Shown piece by piece: positions 9,394 to 18,608 of a stretch of DNA of 64,000 nucleotides. Under the pieces are notes generated by a model. It had not been told where the DNA came from, made no database searches, and worked only from the letters and a program-made list of their open reading frames with translations. Origin of the DNA: Bog-473 sp963745665 (lineage in GTDB: Bacteria; Actinomycetota; Acidimicrobiia; Acidimicrobiales; RAAP-2); NCBI GenBank assembly GCA_963745665.1, contig CAVUYE010000002.1, positions 248,001 to 312,000 on the forward strand, read 5' to 3'. The stretch's first letter is position 1. Every line of letters starts with the position of its first letter. A program made the translations under genes and the position numbers.

Positions 9394-12248
9394 CTGTCCA
9401 CTCGGTAGGTACTCTCGTCCGGGCCCGGGAGCGCGATTGGGTCGTCCTTCCCGGCTCCGACGACGAGTTCCTCCTCCTCCGGCCCATCGGCGGCACCCAG
9501 GACGAGACAACCGGCATCCTCACCGCCCTCGAACCCGTCGTTCCTTCGCAGTTCGACTGGCCGGACCCCGAAGCGGCCGGAAGCCATCAGTCCGCGAGGC
9601 TGCTCCGTGACGCACTCCGGCTGAGCTTCCGGTCCTCTGCCGGACCGTTCCGCTCCTTCGGTTCCATCGCCGTCGAGCCACGCCCCTACCAATTGGTGCC
9701 GCTTCTCATGGCGCTGCGCCTCAACCCGGTCCGGCTCCTCATCGCCGACGACGTGGGGGTGGGCAAGACCATCGAAGCGGGACTCGTCCTCCGCGAACTC
9801 CTCGACAACGGGACCGTGTCCCGTTTCTCTGTCCTCTGCCCACCGCATCTCGCTGAGCAGTGGCAGCAGGAGTTGGCGGAGAAGTTCCACCTCGACGCCG
9901 AGCTGGTGCTGTCCGGCACCGCACGGCGGCTCGAACGCCGATATTGCGCCGCGAACGAGTCCATCTTCGACGTGCTGCCCTATACGATCGTCTCGACCGA
10001 CTTCATCAAGACCGATGCCCGTCGGGACGAGTTCATCCGCACCGCGCCCGAGATGGTGCTCGTCGACGAAGCCCATGCCAGTGCGGCCGACCCCAATGCT
10101 TCCGGCCGCCGGCACCAGCGTTACCAGCTCCTCCGCGCCTTGGCCGTCACCGGCCACGGCGCGGCCGACCGGCACGTCCTCCTCGTCACCGCCACACCCC
10201 ACTCGGGTAACCGGGGGGCGTTTCACTCGCTCGTTGGGCTCCTGAACCCAGCCTTTGAACGCCTCCCCGACGATGACCGCATCGACGAGCGCACTAGGCG
10301 GGAGCTCGCCAAGCACTTCGTGCAGCGTCGGCGGTCGGACCTCCGTGAGGAGTTCACGGGCGAGGACCGTTCCTTCCCTGACCGCTTCGACCTGCCGGAG
10401 GAGCATGGCCGCTACCGCCTGACCCCCGAGTACGTCGACCTCATGCGCGACGCAATTACTTGGGCGCAGGAAACGGTGAAGGACGAAACCGGTGGGCGGC
10501 ATCGCCAACGCATTCGTTATTGGTCTGCCCTCGGCCTGTTGCGGTCGCTGGCGTCGAGTCCGGCGGCGGCGGCAGCCACCCTGCGGTCCCGTGCCAGTGC
10601 CGACGGGGCTACCACCGAGGAGGAGGCCGACTCGGCCGGACGACGCCTCGTTCTCGACCAGGACGACTCCCATGACGAGGGACGGGTCGATACTGCGCCC
10701 GGGGCCGAGTTGGCCGATGTCGGAGAGGTGGGTGACGCCCTGGACCGCAAGGGCCGCCGCCGCCTCCTGGCCATGGCCGAGAAGGCTGACGCGCTGGCCG
10801 GTGTGAAGCCCGACGCCAAGCTGGCTCACGCCGTCAAGCTCGTGAAGACACTCCTCGAGGACGGCTTCAACCCGATCGTGTTCTGCCGGTTCATCGATAC
10901 CGCGGAGTACGTGGCGGAACACCTGACGAGAACGCACGGAAGTTCGGTTTCGGTCGTTGCGGTCACGGGCCGCATGGCGACTGAAGAGCGGAAGCGGCGT
11001 ATCGACGAGCTCGATGAGACTCATCCCCGCGTGTTGGTCGCGACCGACTGTCTCTCCGAGGGCGTAAACCTCCAGGCGTTGTTCGATGCGGTGGTGCACT
11101 ACGACCTCCCGTGGAACCCGACCCGCCTTGAGCAGCGTGAGGGCCGAGTGGACCGCTTTGGCCAGCCATCGCCACAGGTCCGGGTAGGGACTATCTACGG
11201 AGTCAACAACGGTATCGACGAGGCGGTTCTGACCGTCCTGCTGCGAAAGCACAAGCAGATTCGCGATGAGCTAGGCGTTTCCATTCCCGTCCCCGGTTCG
11301 AACGACGAGTTCATCGAGACGGTCTTCGAGAAGCTATTCGGGGCGGAGCAGCTGAGCTTCGACCTCTCCGGGAACCGTGACGTACAGCTCACAGTCAACG
11401 AGCTGTTCACTGAGTGGGATGATGCCGCCCAGGCCGAGAAGGCGTCCCGCACGCGCTACGCCCAGTATGCCATCAAGACCGACGAAGTGGTCGCGCAGAT
11501 GGAAGCCGCCCAGACCGCGGTAGGGACGGCCGCCGACATCGCCCGGTTCACGAGCGCCGCCGTGCAGCTTGTCGGGGGATTGGTGGCAGGCTCGGGCACT
11601 GCAATGACCCTCGACCTCACAGAAGCGCCGAGCGGCCTGCGCGATGCCCTCGCCACCTCGGGTCAACCCCTCCGCCTCAACGTTGGCTTCGACCTTCCGG
11701 TCCGCAACGGTGTGACTTACCTGGAGAGGACCCATCCCTTCGTCGAGACCCTGGCCACGAACATCCTCGACGGAGCGCTTGATCCGGACCACGGTGTTGA
11801 GCAGTCGGCCGCTCGTTGCGGGGTCATCCGGACAAGCCAGGTGACGACTCTGACCACCCTGTTGCTAGTGAGATACCGCTTCGATGTCACCATCAGGCGA
11901 CGGGGCTCAGAGGAGCAGAGCCAACTGGCAGAAGATGTCGGCTTGCACGCCTTCACTGGGCTACCGGGTACGCCGACGTGGCTCGATGATGCCGCGGTAG
12001 AGGGTTTGCTGAACGCCACCCCAACTGGCAACATCGGCCCTGAGCACCGGACCGAGTTCCTTCGCCGCATCGTTACCGGGGCGAATGAGTTGTCCGTGCG
12101 TCTCGATGGCTTCGCGAATAAGCGAGCCGAGGAGCTGGCAGAACAGCACAACCGGGTTAGGACCGATTCCTCCGCCACCGGTCGCGCCACAGTATCTCCC
12201 CACCTCCCCGTTGATGTCCTCGGCCTCTTCGTCATGGTCCCCGCCTGA
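9390..12248 (+). CDS. SNF2/HepA-type helicase, DrmD-like
   Basis: Predicted 952-aa SWI2/SNF2-family DNA translocase. The ATG at 9390 overlaps the preceding stop (ATGA), which favours it over the open extension upstream. Walker A is DDVGVGKT, with VDEAH for motif II, TATPHSG for motif III and HFVQRRRSDL after it. The C-terminal RecA lobe has VLVATDCLSEGVNLQ and QREGRVDRFGQ (motif VI). The order helicase/DUF1998, SNF2 helicase, Eco57I-type methylase resembles class 1 DISARM, in which DrmD is the SNF2 protein. The length is usual for that family. It is followed by the methylase with a one-base stop/start overlap, so all three genes appear to be one transcript. Confidence 0.85.
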   Translation: MTVHSVGTLVRARERDWVVLPGSDDEFLLLRPIGGTQDETTGILTALEPVVPSQFDWPDPEAAGSHQSARLLRDALRLSFRSSAGPFRSFGSIAVEPRPYQLVPLLMALRLNPVRLLIADDVGVGKTIEAGLVLRELLDNGTVSRFSVLCPPHLAEQWQQELAEKFHLDAELVLSGTARRLERRYCAANESIFDVLPYTIVSTDFIKTDARRDEFIRTAPEMVLVDEAHASAADPNASGRRHQRYQLLRALAVTGHGAADRHVLLVTATPHSGNRGAFHSLVGLLNPAFERLPDDDRIDERTRRELAKHFVQRRRSDLREEFTGEDRSFPDRFDLPEEHGRYRLTPEYVDLMRDAITWAQETVKDETGGRHRQRIRYWSALGLLRSLASSPAAAAATLRSRASADGATTEEEADSAGRRLVLDQDDSHDEGRVDTAPGAELADVGEVGDALDRKGRRRLLAMAEKADALAGVKPDAKLAHAVKLVKTLLEDGFNPIVFCRFIDTAEYVAEHLTRTHGSSVSVVAVTGRMATEERKRRIDELDETHPRVLVATDCLSEGVNLQALFDAVVHYDLPWNPTRLEQREGRVDRFGQPSPQVRVGTIYGVNNGIDEAVLTVLLRKHKQIRDELGVSIPVPGSNDEFIETVFEKLFGAEQLSFDLSGNRDVQLTVNELFTEWDDAAQAEKASRTRYAQYAIKTDEVVAQMEAAQTAVGTAADIARFTSAAVQLVGGLVAGSGTAMTLDLTEAPSGLRDALATSGQPLRLNVGFDLPVRNGVTYLERTHPFVETLATNILDGALDPDHGVEQSAARCGVIRTSQVTTLTTLLLVRYRFDVTIRRRGSEEQSQLAEDVGLHAFTGLPGTPTWLDDAAVEGLLNATPTGNIGPEHRTEFLRRIVTGANELSVRLDGFANKRAEELAEQHNRVRTDSSATGRATVSPHLPVDVLGLFVMVPA

Positions 12249-15200
12249 TGTCGACGACCAACCAGTTCGCCACCATTACTACGGAAGGGGGCCTCCTCCC
12301 GTCCGACCTCATCTCCCGACTCGTCAGCGACACCGCCAGCCTGCCCGGGACCCGGGATGAGGACTACCACCTCACTCCCGGGAAGCGGCTCCGCGAGACC
12401 ATCAACCGCTCGTGGAACGACCTGCTAGGTGCTTGGCAGATTTTCCAACCCCAAGTCGCCCGGCTCGCCCCCGACGACCACACCTCGAAGTTGACCTGGG
12501 ACCGGTGGTTGTTGCCGTTGTTCGCGGAGCTGGGCTACGGCCGCCTCCAACGCGTGCCCGAGCCCATAGTTATCGACGGGAAGGAGTACCCGGTCAGTCA
12601 CAGCCACGACCACGCGCTCGTTCACCTCCTGGGTTGGAATGTGTCAATCAGCACCCGCACCGCCGGCGTGGTCGGCGCAGCGAAGGCCAGTCCCCACTCG
12701 ATGGTCCAAGAATTGCTCAACCGAAGCGACGAGCACCTTTGGGCCATCGTCTCCAATGGCCGTCAGCTTCGCGTGCTCCGCGATAACTCCAGTCTCACCC
12801 GGGCCGCCTATGTCGAGTTCGACCTCGAGCAGATGTTCACCGACGGGGTCTTCTCCGACTTTGTCGCACTGTGGCTCCTGGTCCACGCCAGCCGCGTCGA
12901 GGGTGACCCCCAGGACAAATGCTGGCTGGAGAATTGGGCCACCGAGGCTCGCCAGCAGGGAGTCCGTGCCCTGGACACCCTCGGCGAGGGCTTCATGGAC
13001 GCTATCGAGGCCCTCGGCCAGGGGTTCCTATCGCATCCCGCAAACGCCACCCTTAGAACACGACTGCGAGCGGGCCACCTCGACCAGCAGGACTACTACC
13101 GGCAACTCCTCCGGATCGTGTATCGGCTGGTCTTCCTCCTGGTGGCGGAGGACCGGGACCTCTTGTTCCCAGAGGATGCCCCGGGAGGTGCCAAGGACCG
13201 CTACAGCCGCTTCTACAGCCTTTCCCGCCTGCGCGACCTGGCCAGGCGCCGACGGGGGACCAAACACAGTGACCTGTGGGAGCAGTTCGTCATTGTCACT
13301 GCATCCCTCGGGCCGGACGGGCAGCCCGCCTTGGGACTGCCTGCGCTCAACTCGCCCTTGTGGTCAATGGACGCCACCGCCGACCTCAATGATGCCCGAA
13401 TCGTCAACACACTGTTTTTATCCGCAATTCGGTCTCTCGCGTACACCCGCCAGGACCAAGCCCTTCACCGAATCGACTACCGGAACCTCGGCTCGGAGGA
13501 GCTCGGTTCGGTGTACGAGAGTCTCCTCGAACTCAAGCCTGACCTGGACCCCTCCGAGGCGAAGTTCGCCCTCCGGCAAGCCATTGGGAACGAGCGCAAG
13601 ACCACCGGCTCCTACTACACGCCCACGTCACTCATCTCGACTCTGCTCGACGTCAGTCTGAACCGTCTCTTAGAAGAGGCGGAAGCTAAGCCGGACCCCG
13701 AACAAGCATTGCTTGATCTCAAAGTGATCGACCCGGCTTGCGGGTCGGGGCACTTTCTCGTTGCCGCCGCGCAGCGAATCGCCCGGCGACTCGCTGCTAT
13801 CCGGACTAGAGAATCCGACCCGACCCCTGAAGCTGCCCAGCACGCCCTGCGAGAAGTCATCGCTCACTGCATCTTTGGCATCGACCTGAATCCAATGGCG
13901 GTCGAACTTTGCAAGGTGAGTCTCTGGCTGGAGGCGATGGAACCTGGCAGACCATTGTCGTTCCTCGACCACCACATAGTCCACGGAAACGGACTCATCG
14001 GTGCAACGCCCCGGCTGCTCGACGAAGGGGTGCCAGACGGCGCATTCGCCGCCATCGAGGGTGACGATAAGGCCACCGCCTCCATCAGGAAGAAAATAAA
14101 TTCGCGCGAACGTGCTTCAAGGAATCAGGAAATATTCGCCTTCACCTGGGACCCCGTTTCCCTATCGGCTCCGCTTGCATCGGGCATGGAAGAAATCGAG
14201 GCAGTCCCCGGGGACACCACTGCCGAGGTTGCGCAAATGACTGCCCGTTATCTGAAGTTGCAATCGTCAGTGGAGGCGCGTCGAGCCGTGTTCGCGGCAG
14301 ATGCTTGGTGTGCAGCCGTTTTCGCTATCAAGACAGGAGAGCATCCACCCATAACTGACGCGACGGTTCGAATGGCTGCGGGCACCTCTGAGTCCTTGCC
14401 TCCAGAGGTGCTTGACGAGATCGAAACCCTTGCTGACCAGTACCAATTTCTACATTGGCATTTGGCTTTTCCCCAGGTCTATACCGTCGACCTTGAAAAC
14501 GGAGGAGAGACCGGTTGCACCGGAGGGTTTGATCTTGTCCTCGGAAATCCGCCCTGGAACGAACTGAGGCCAGGCCGCGAATTCTTTGCCCGCTACCGTC
14601 CCGATATCCGATCATTCAGCAAGAGTGAGCAGGCTGAAGTCGTCGAAGACCTTCTGCGAGAAGGAGTGGTTAGGACTGAATGGGAGAAGCACTGTCGAGA
14701 GGTTGCGGCGCTGGCCAATTTCCGGGCGGGCAGTGGCCGATACGAGATTGCACACAGCAATATTGGGGGTGGAGCAACGAACGTCTATCGCATGTTCGTT
14801 GAAACCGCGTTGCGCATGACCCGATTGGATGGCTTCACTGCGCAAATTGTTCCTGGCGGAATATACGGAGGCGCCAAAGAGGCACTTCTCCGAAAGTTTC
14901 TGTTGGACGGATGCCGCTTGATTACTATCATCGGTTGCGAGAACGTGGGTCAATCGTTCTTCGCATCTGTACACCCTCAAACTTGGTTTGCTATCTATTC
15001 GGCTCGACCCGGTCATAGGACTGAGGTCTTCGACACTGTATTTGGCGTTAGCGATCCGCAGAGTCTTCCGCCTGATCCCAGTCAGGTTCTTCAAGTAGAA
15101 GCGAACCTCATCCGTGGACAGAATCCGGACACCTATGCCATACCTGACCTCCGAAACGCTCTGGAGCTCACGGTCGCTGCCAAAATGACTCAGGCTTATC

Positions 15201-16075
15201 CCCCTTTTGGAATGACAGAGTCCGGGCCCCCAGTCCGCCACTACCAACGCGAACTAGACATGTCAAACGATGCGGACTTGTTTGCGTCGGACCCCGCGGG
15301 CCTTCCCCTCTACGAGGGCCGTATGGTCGATCAGTTCGACCATAGAGCGAAGAGTTACGTCTCTGGCCATGGCAATACTGCCAAATGGGTGGAGCACCCG
15401 TTCGGTGATTCCGACAAGGGAATCGTTCCTCAATGGCGGGTCCTTCGGTCCGACATTCCTTCAAAGCTCGGTGATCGCTGCGAACGTTACCGGTTGGGTT
15501 TTGTGGACGTCGCAAATCCGAAGAATGAACGCTCATTCGTCGCTGCTCTGATTCCTCCGGCAGTGATTTGTGGAGACACGGTCCCGACGATTGACTTTGA
15601 GGTGGGGTTTGAATGGGCGTACCTGTCGTGGCTGGCCGTTGCAAATTCCTTCGTAATGGATTGGTACACACGCTGCCGCCTTGCCACGACCCACCTGAAG
15701 CCATACATGCTCGACCGCTTCCCGTTCCCTCGCTTCCCTGTCGACCACCCTCTCGCACAGCGTGTCGCCCCTCTCGTCCTTCGCCTAACCTGCACGTCCG
15801 CAGAAATGACCGACTATTGGAATGCTATGTCCGTGCACGGCTGGTGTGAACCGATTTCCTCAGAAGCAATCCCTCCCGCCCTCATCGATCCTAAGGAGCG
15901 GGATGAAGTGCGAGCCGAGCTTGACGCCATCGTGGCCAAGCACATCTACGGCCTCTCGGCCGATGAGCTGGCGTACGTGCTCGACCAGTTCCCGGTGTTG
16001 GAGAAGCGGGACCGGAAGGCGTACGGCTCGTACGTGACGAAGGAGCGAATTCTGGCGAGGTTTGACTCCGTTTGA
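12248..16075 (+). CDS. Eco57I-type adenine-specific DNA methyltransferase, DrmMI-like
   Basis: A 1275-aa N6-adenine DNA methylase of the Eco57I/PglX-like class. SAM-binding motif I is DPACGSGHF (about residue 495), followed by GIDLNPMAVELCKVSLWL, and the catalytic motif IV is GNPPW (about residue 768). The long C-terminal part after it would hold the target-recognition domain. The N-terminal 400 residues look like the helical regulatory region of large type IIG-like enzymes; I see no clear endonuclease motif there. It starts at an ATG inside TGATG shared with the SNF2 helicase gene. In DISARM the methylase marks host DNA so that the helicase complex spares it. Confidence 0.85.
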   Translation: MSTTNQFATITTEGGLLPSDLISRLVSDTASLPGTRDEDYHLTPGKRLRETINRSWNDLLGAWQIFQPQVARLAPDDHTSKLTWDRWLLPLFAELGYGRLQRVPEPIVIDGKEYPVSHSHDHALVHLLGWNVSISTRTAGVVGAAKASPHSMVQELLNRSDEHLWAIVSNGRQLRVLRDNSSLTRAAYVEFDLEQMFTDGVFSDFVALWLLVHASRVEGDPQDKCWLENWATEARQQGVRALDTLGEGFMDAIEALGQGFLSHPANATLRTRLRAGHLDQQDYYRQLLRIVYRLVFLLVAEDRDLLFPEDAPGGAKDRYSRFYSLSRLRDLARRRRGTKHSDLWEQFVIVTASLGPDGQPALGLPALNSPLWSMDATADLNDARIVNTLFLSAIRSLAYTRQDQALHRIDYRNLGSEELGSVYESLLELKPDLDPSEAKFALRQAIGNERKTTGSYYTPTSLISTLLDVSLNRLLEEAEAKPDPEQALLDLKVIDPACGSGHFLVAAAQRIARRLAAIRTRESDPTPEAAQHALREVIAHCIFGIDLNPMAVELCKVSLWLEAMEPGRPLSFLDHHIVHGNGLIGATPRLLDEGVPDGAFAAIEGDDKATASIRKKINSRERASRNQEIFAFTWDPVSLSAPLASGMEEIEAVPGDTTAEVAQMTARYLKLQSSVEARRAVFAADAWCAAVFAIKTGEHPPITDATVRMAAGTSESLPPEVLDEIETLADQYQFLHWHLAFPQVYTVDLENGGETGCTGGFDLVLGNPPWNELRPGREFFARYRPDIRSFSKSEQAEVVEDLLREGVVRTEWEKHCREVAALANFRAGSGRYEIAHSNIGGGATNVYRMFVETALRMTRLDGFTAQIVPGGIYGGAKEALLRKFLLDGCRLITIIGCENVGQSFFASVHPQTWFAIYSARPGHRTEVFDTVFGVSDPQSLPPDPSQVLQVEANLIRGQNPDTYAIPDLRNALELTVAAKMTQAYPPFGMTESGPPVRHYQRELDMSNDADLFASDPAGLPLYEGRMVDQFDHRAKSYVSGHGNTAKWVEHPFGDSDKGIVPQWRVLRSDIPSKLGDRCERYRLGFVDVANPKNERSFVAALIPPAVICGDTVPTIDFEVGFEWAYLSWLAVANSFVMDWYTRCRLATTHLKPYMLDRFPFPRFPVDHPLAQRVAPLVLRLTCTSAEMTDYWNAMSVHGWCEPISSEAIPPALIDPKERDEVRAELDAIVAKHIYGLSADELAYVLDQFPVLEKRDRKAYGSYVTKERILARFDSV

Positions 16076-16116
16076 AGGCGTCTACTCCGACCCCGACGCC
16101 AGACGAGCCTCACCCC

Positions 16117-18327
16117 TCAGAGCTCGCTCACTTCCTCGACTTCTTCACCGTCCTCCACTGTTTCGGTGTCGTCTGGGTCCTCCTCCTGGGCATCCAACCA
16201 GGCGGTGCGTAGCGATCTTGATCCGTCCGGATTGAGTGCGAAGAACCGCCAGCCTCCGGCATGTGACTTCCCAGTTATTTCCTTCTGAGCGTCTCGCGGC
16301 GAATCACAAGCGGTCTCGTTCACCAGTAGGCGACCATCAGCTAGCACCGTCGCGTAGGTCCCAATCCACTTCCGAGGAATCGGATAGAGATTGTCTCCTT
16401 CCGCAACGATGCCCGCTTCAAGGAACTCCCCGAATGCAACGTCTCGCATCGTGGCCGTCTTCCTGTGTTCAACGGCGACCTTGTGCCCAGTTGGTGCCGG
16501 CCAAATCTTGAGAACAGAGGCTATGAGCGTCTCAGTCCGCTCCTGAATAGAAGCCTCAGTCCATGAACGGGGCCACGCGTCAACGATTTGACGGTTCAGA
16601 TGCAGAATTGAATTCGCCTTGAGCGCTAAGCGCTTACCGTTCGGGCCCATCCATTGGGCGCGCTTCATCGTCGAATTCAAAGGAGAAGTGACAAGCGTCA
16701 AGTTACCCAGAGTGTGAATCAGTTCTTGGCGGTCATCCTCAGCGACCCCTCGGGGGAGCGGCCAGGCTCGGCAACCCTGCCAGCGCTGGGGCATCACGTG
16801 CTCGATACTCAAGACGCCACGCGGAGCGCGTCCCTCTGCGAGGGACTTACGACCTCTTCTGTACCCTCGCAGATCATCCTCGATTGCCTCGAGAACCATC
16901 CGAAGGCGTCCTCGAGACAGCAGCCTGTAGACAGGGAGCTCCCGGAGGGCTTCGCGAACCTCTCGGTTGTCGGGCCAACGGGCTTCTTCACTCGTCTGCT
17001 GCTCGAGCCACTCCTGTATGGCATTACCAACGGTCGAGCGGGGTGACGAGCGCACCACGTTTGCGAGGTCGACGAATACCTTCGTGTGGGACTTGGTTCC
17101 GGCACGAACGAGAGAGCGCCGTACCAGCCAGCTCTCGATAGCGCCCAGTCCCTTTTCAAGCTGTTCGTTCGGCACAGCCTCCTGCTCCGGATCCAAGAGC
17201 AGGAGAAGGACGGGCTTTACAACCTCGCTCTGGAGCACGGAGATCCGATAAGAGAACAGATCAACGGCCGACAGCGGCTCGGGACAGCCGGGGGGAATCC
17301 ACGTAATGCGCCGATAGACCTCTGAAGCCCGATATATCTGCGCGATGAGATCGCTCATCTTCACACGAGATGTCTGCGTGGCGTATTCCTTGAACCGCTC
17401 GAACACCTCGCCCGCGAGCATGGGCTCCTTCGTCGGAGTACGGGCAACCAGCCAGTGATAGAGAAAGGCCGACGAGCGAACATGATGGTAACGCCCAAGA
17501 CTGATCTCAGCTTCCCAGAACGGCGTCTCGAACTGCGACCAATACTCATCGTAGATTGACTCGACATCATCATTGGCTTCCATGAGTTCCTGGAAGACGA
17601 AATTCTTGATGAGGTCAGCGGCAGTCAATTGGGCGCCACGGGCGTTCAGCGTCTCGAAGATCTCTTGTGCATTCTCGGTAGGCCCAAGGCGAATTACCAC
17701 CATCTCGATGAGTTCGCTGACAGTTCGCTCGAGAGCAACAGCGCGGTCGACAATCGCGGCCTCGCCTTCCGCTTCTAGCCACCGCCGAACCTCCTCGGAG
17801 AAGAACCGATGTGCTTGAACAACGCGTGATGCTCGGTACGCCATTTGTCCGTAGTCGATAGGCGGTTCCGCCTCCATCACTGCTCGAAAAGCGGCCCTGT
17901 CTCGATTCGTGGGCCACACTTTAAAACGGTCATGCTCACGTTCTCGGTACTCGGGCTCATTTTCGATGAGGTTCAGAACCCGTTTTGCAGGATCCTGGAT
18001 CTGGGCTTCCACGAGCTGGCCGTGAATGGCGCTGAGCAATAGCTGGAGAGTAGTGAGCCGCTGTTGTCCATCAATGACCGTCCACTCTTGGAGGTATCCA
18101 GTCGGATTCCCGGCCTGCTGGTGGACGAGGGCGCCCAGAAAGTGGGCGCGGGCCGAGAGTCGATCAACGAGGGCCCGTTCAGCGACACGCATGACGTCTC
18201 TCCAGAGCGGGGCCCACTGCTCAGCTTGCTTCCATGCGTAGGAGCGTTGAAAGAGCGGGACACCGAGTTGTTGCGGCTGCTTAAAGAGATCTCTGGGGGT
18301 AATCACCTCAGTCTTCATGAGCGACAT
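16117..18327 (-). CDS. GmrSD-like DUF262/DUF1524 endonuclease with C-terminal RAMA domain
   Basis: A 736-aa single-chain relative of the type IV restriction enzyme GmrSD. The N-terminal DUF262 domain has FQRSYAWK and the nucleotide-handling motif VIDGQQRLTTLQ (about residue 84). The DUF1524 HNH nuclease domain has SIEHVMPQRW and LGNLTLVTSPLNS (about residues 535-600). The last 90 residues contain a RAMA-type module, recognised by EFLEAGIV, DGRLLVNETACDSPRDA and ITGKSHAGGWRFF; RAMA domains are linked to modification enzymes and are proposed to read modified DNA. The end is strongly acidic. The gene converges with the methylase operon (41 bp gap). Inferred role: cutting of phage DNA with modified bases, complementary to the DISARM-like set. 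Confidence 0.8.
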   Translation of the reverse strand: MSLMKTEVITPRDLFKQPQQLGVPLFQRSYAWKQAEQWAPLWRDVMRVAERALVDRLSARAHFLGALVHQQAGNPTGYLQEWTVIDGQQRLTTLQLLLSAIHGQLVEAQIQDPAKRVLNLIENEPEYREREHDRFKVWPTNRDRAAFRAVMEAEPPIDYGQMAYRASRVVQAHRFFSEEVRRWLEAEGEAAIVDRAVALERTVSELIEMVVIRLGPTENAQEIFETLNARGAQLTAADLIKNFVFQELMEANDDVESIYDEYWSQFETPFWEAEISLGRYHHVRSSAFLYHWLVARTPTKEPMLAGEVFERFKEYATQTSRVKMSDLIAQIYRASEVYRRITWIPPGCPEPLSAVDLFSYRISVLQSEVVKPVLLLLLDPEQEAVPNEQLEKGLGAIESWLVRRSLVRAGTKSHTKVFVDLANVVRSSPRSTVGNAIQEWLEQQTSEEARWPDNREVREALRELPVYRLLSRGRLRMVLEAIEDDLRGYRRGRKSLAEGRAPRGVLSIEHVMPQRWQGCRAWPLPRGVAEDDRQELIHTLGNLTLVTSPLNSTMKRAQWMGPNGKRLALKANSILHLNRQIVDAWPRSWTEASIQERTETLIASVLKIWPAPTGHKVAVEHRKTATMRDVAFGEFLEAGIVAEGDNLYPIPRKWIGTYATVLADGRLLVNETACDSPRDAQKEITGKSHAGGWRFFALNPDGSRSLRTAWLDAQEEDPDDTETVEDGEEVEEVSEL

Positions 18328-18608
18328 TCTGCCTTGTCCGCGAGCCTTGGGACTGGAGTGAGTATCACCATCGAGCGCCGGCGCTGCGAATCGGTCGTCG
18401 ACCTCACTGAATGCATTCTGAGAAGGAAGACTCTGGCAACGGTGGAAACGGGTGGTACTTGACGGTCTGTGTCGTGCAGATCGACCTCATTACCGCTCGA
18501 ACTACGGTCGGCGTCGCCCGCTCCGGTATCCAAGTTAGTGACTCCCAGTGTGAGATGTCCGAACGATTGCTGACTTGCACGAGCGCCCGCGGAGAGTGCG
18601 TGCAGGCG
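18328..18608. other. Intergenic stretch, no gene seen
   Basis: About 280 bp between the start of the GmrSD-like gene and the stop of the helicase gene, both on the minus strand. It should hold the GmrSD-like promoter. Short open frames here show no coherent protein pattern and I see no clear hairpin terminator. Confidence 0.5.

Noticed and set aside
12248..16075. BREX PglX and a BREX system
   Set aside because: The methylase is of the same broad class, but no PglZ, BrxC, BrxL or BrxA/B-like genes are present, and the helicase partners fit DISARM-related sets better.
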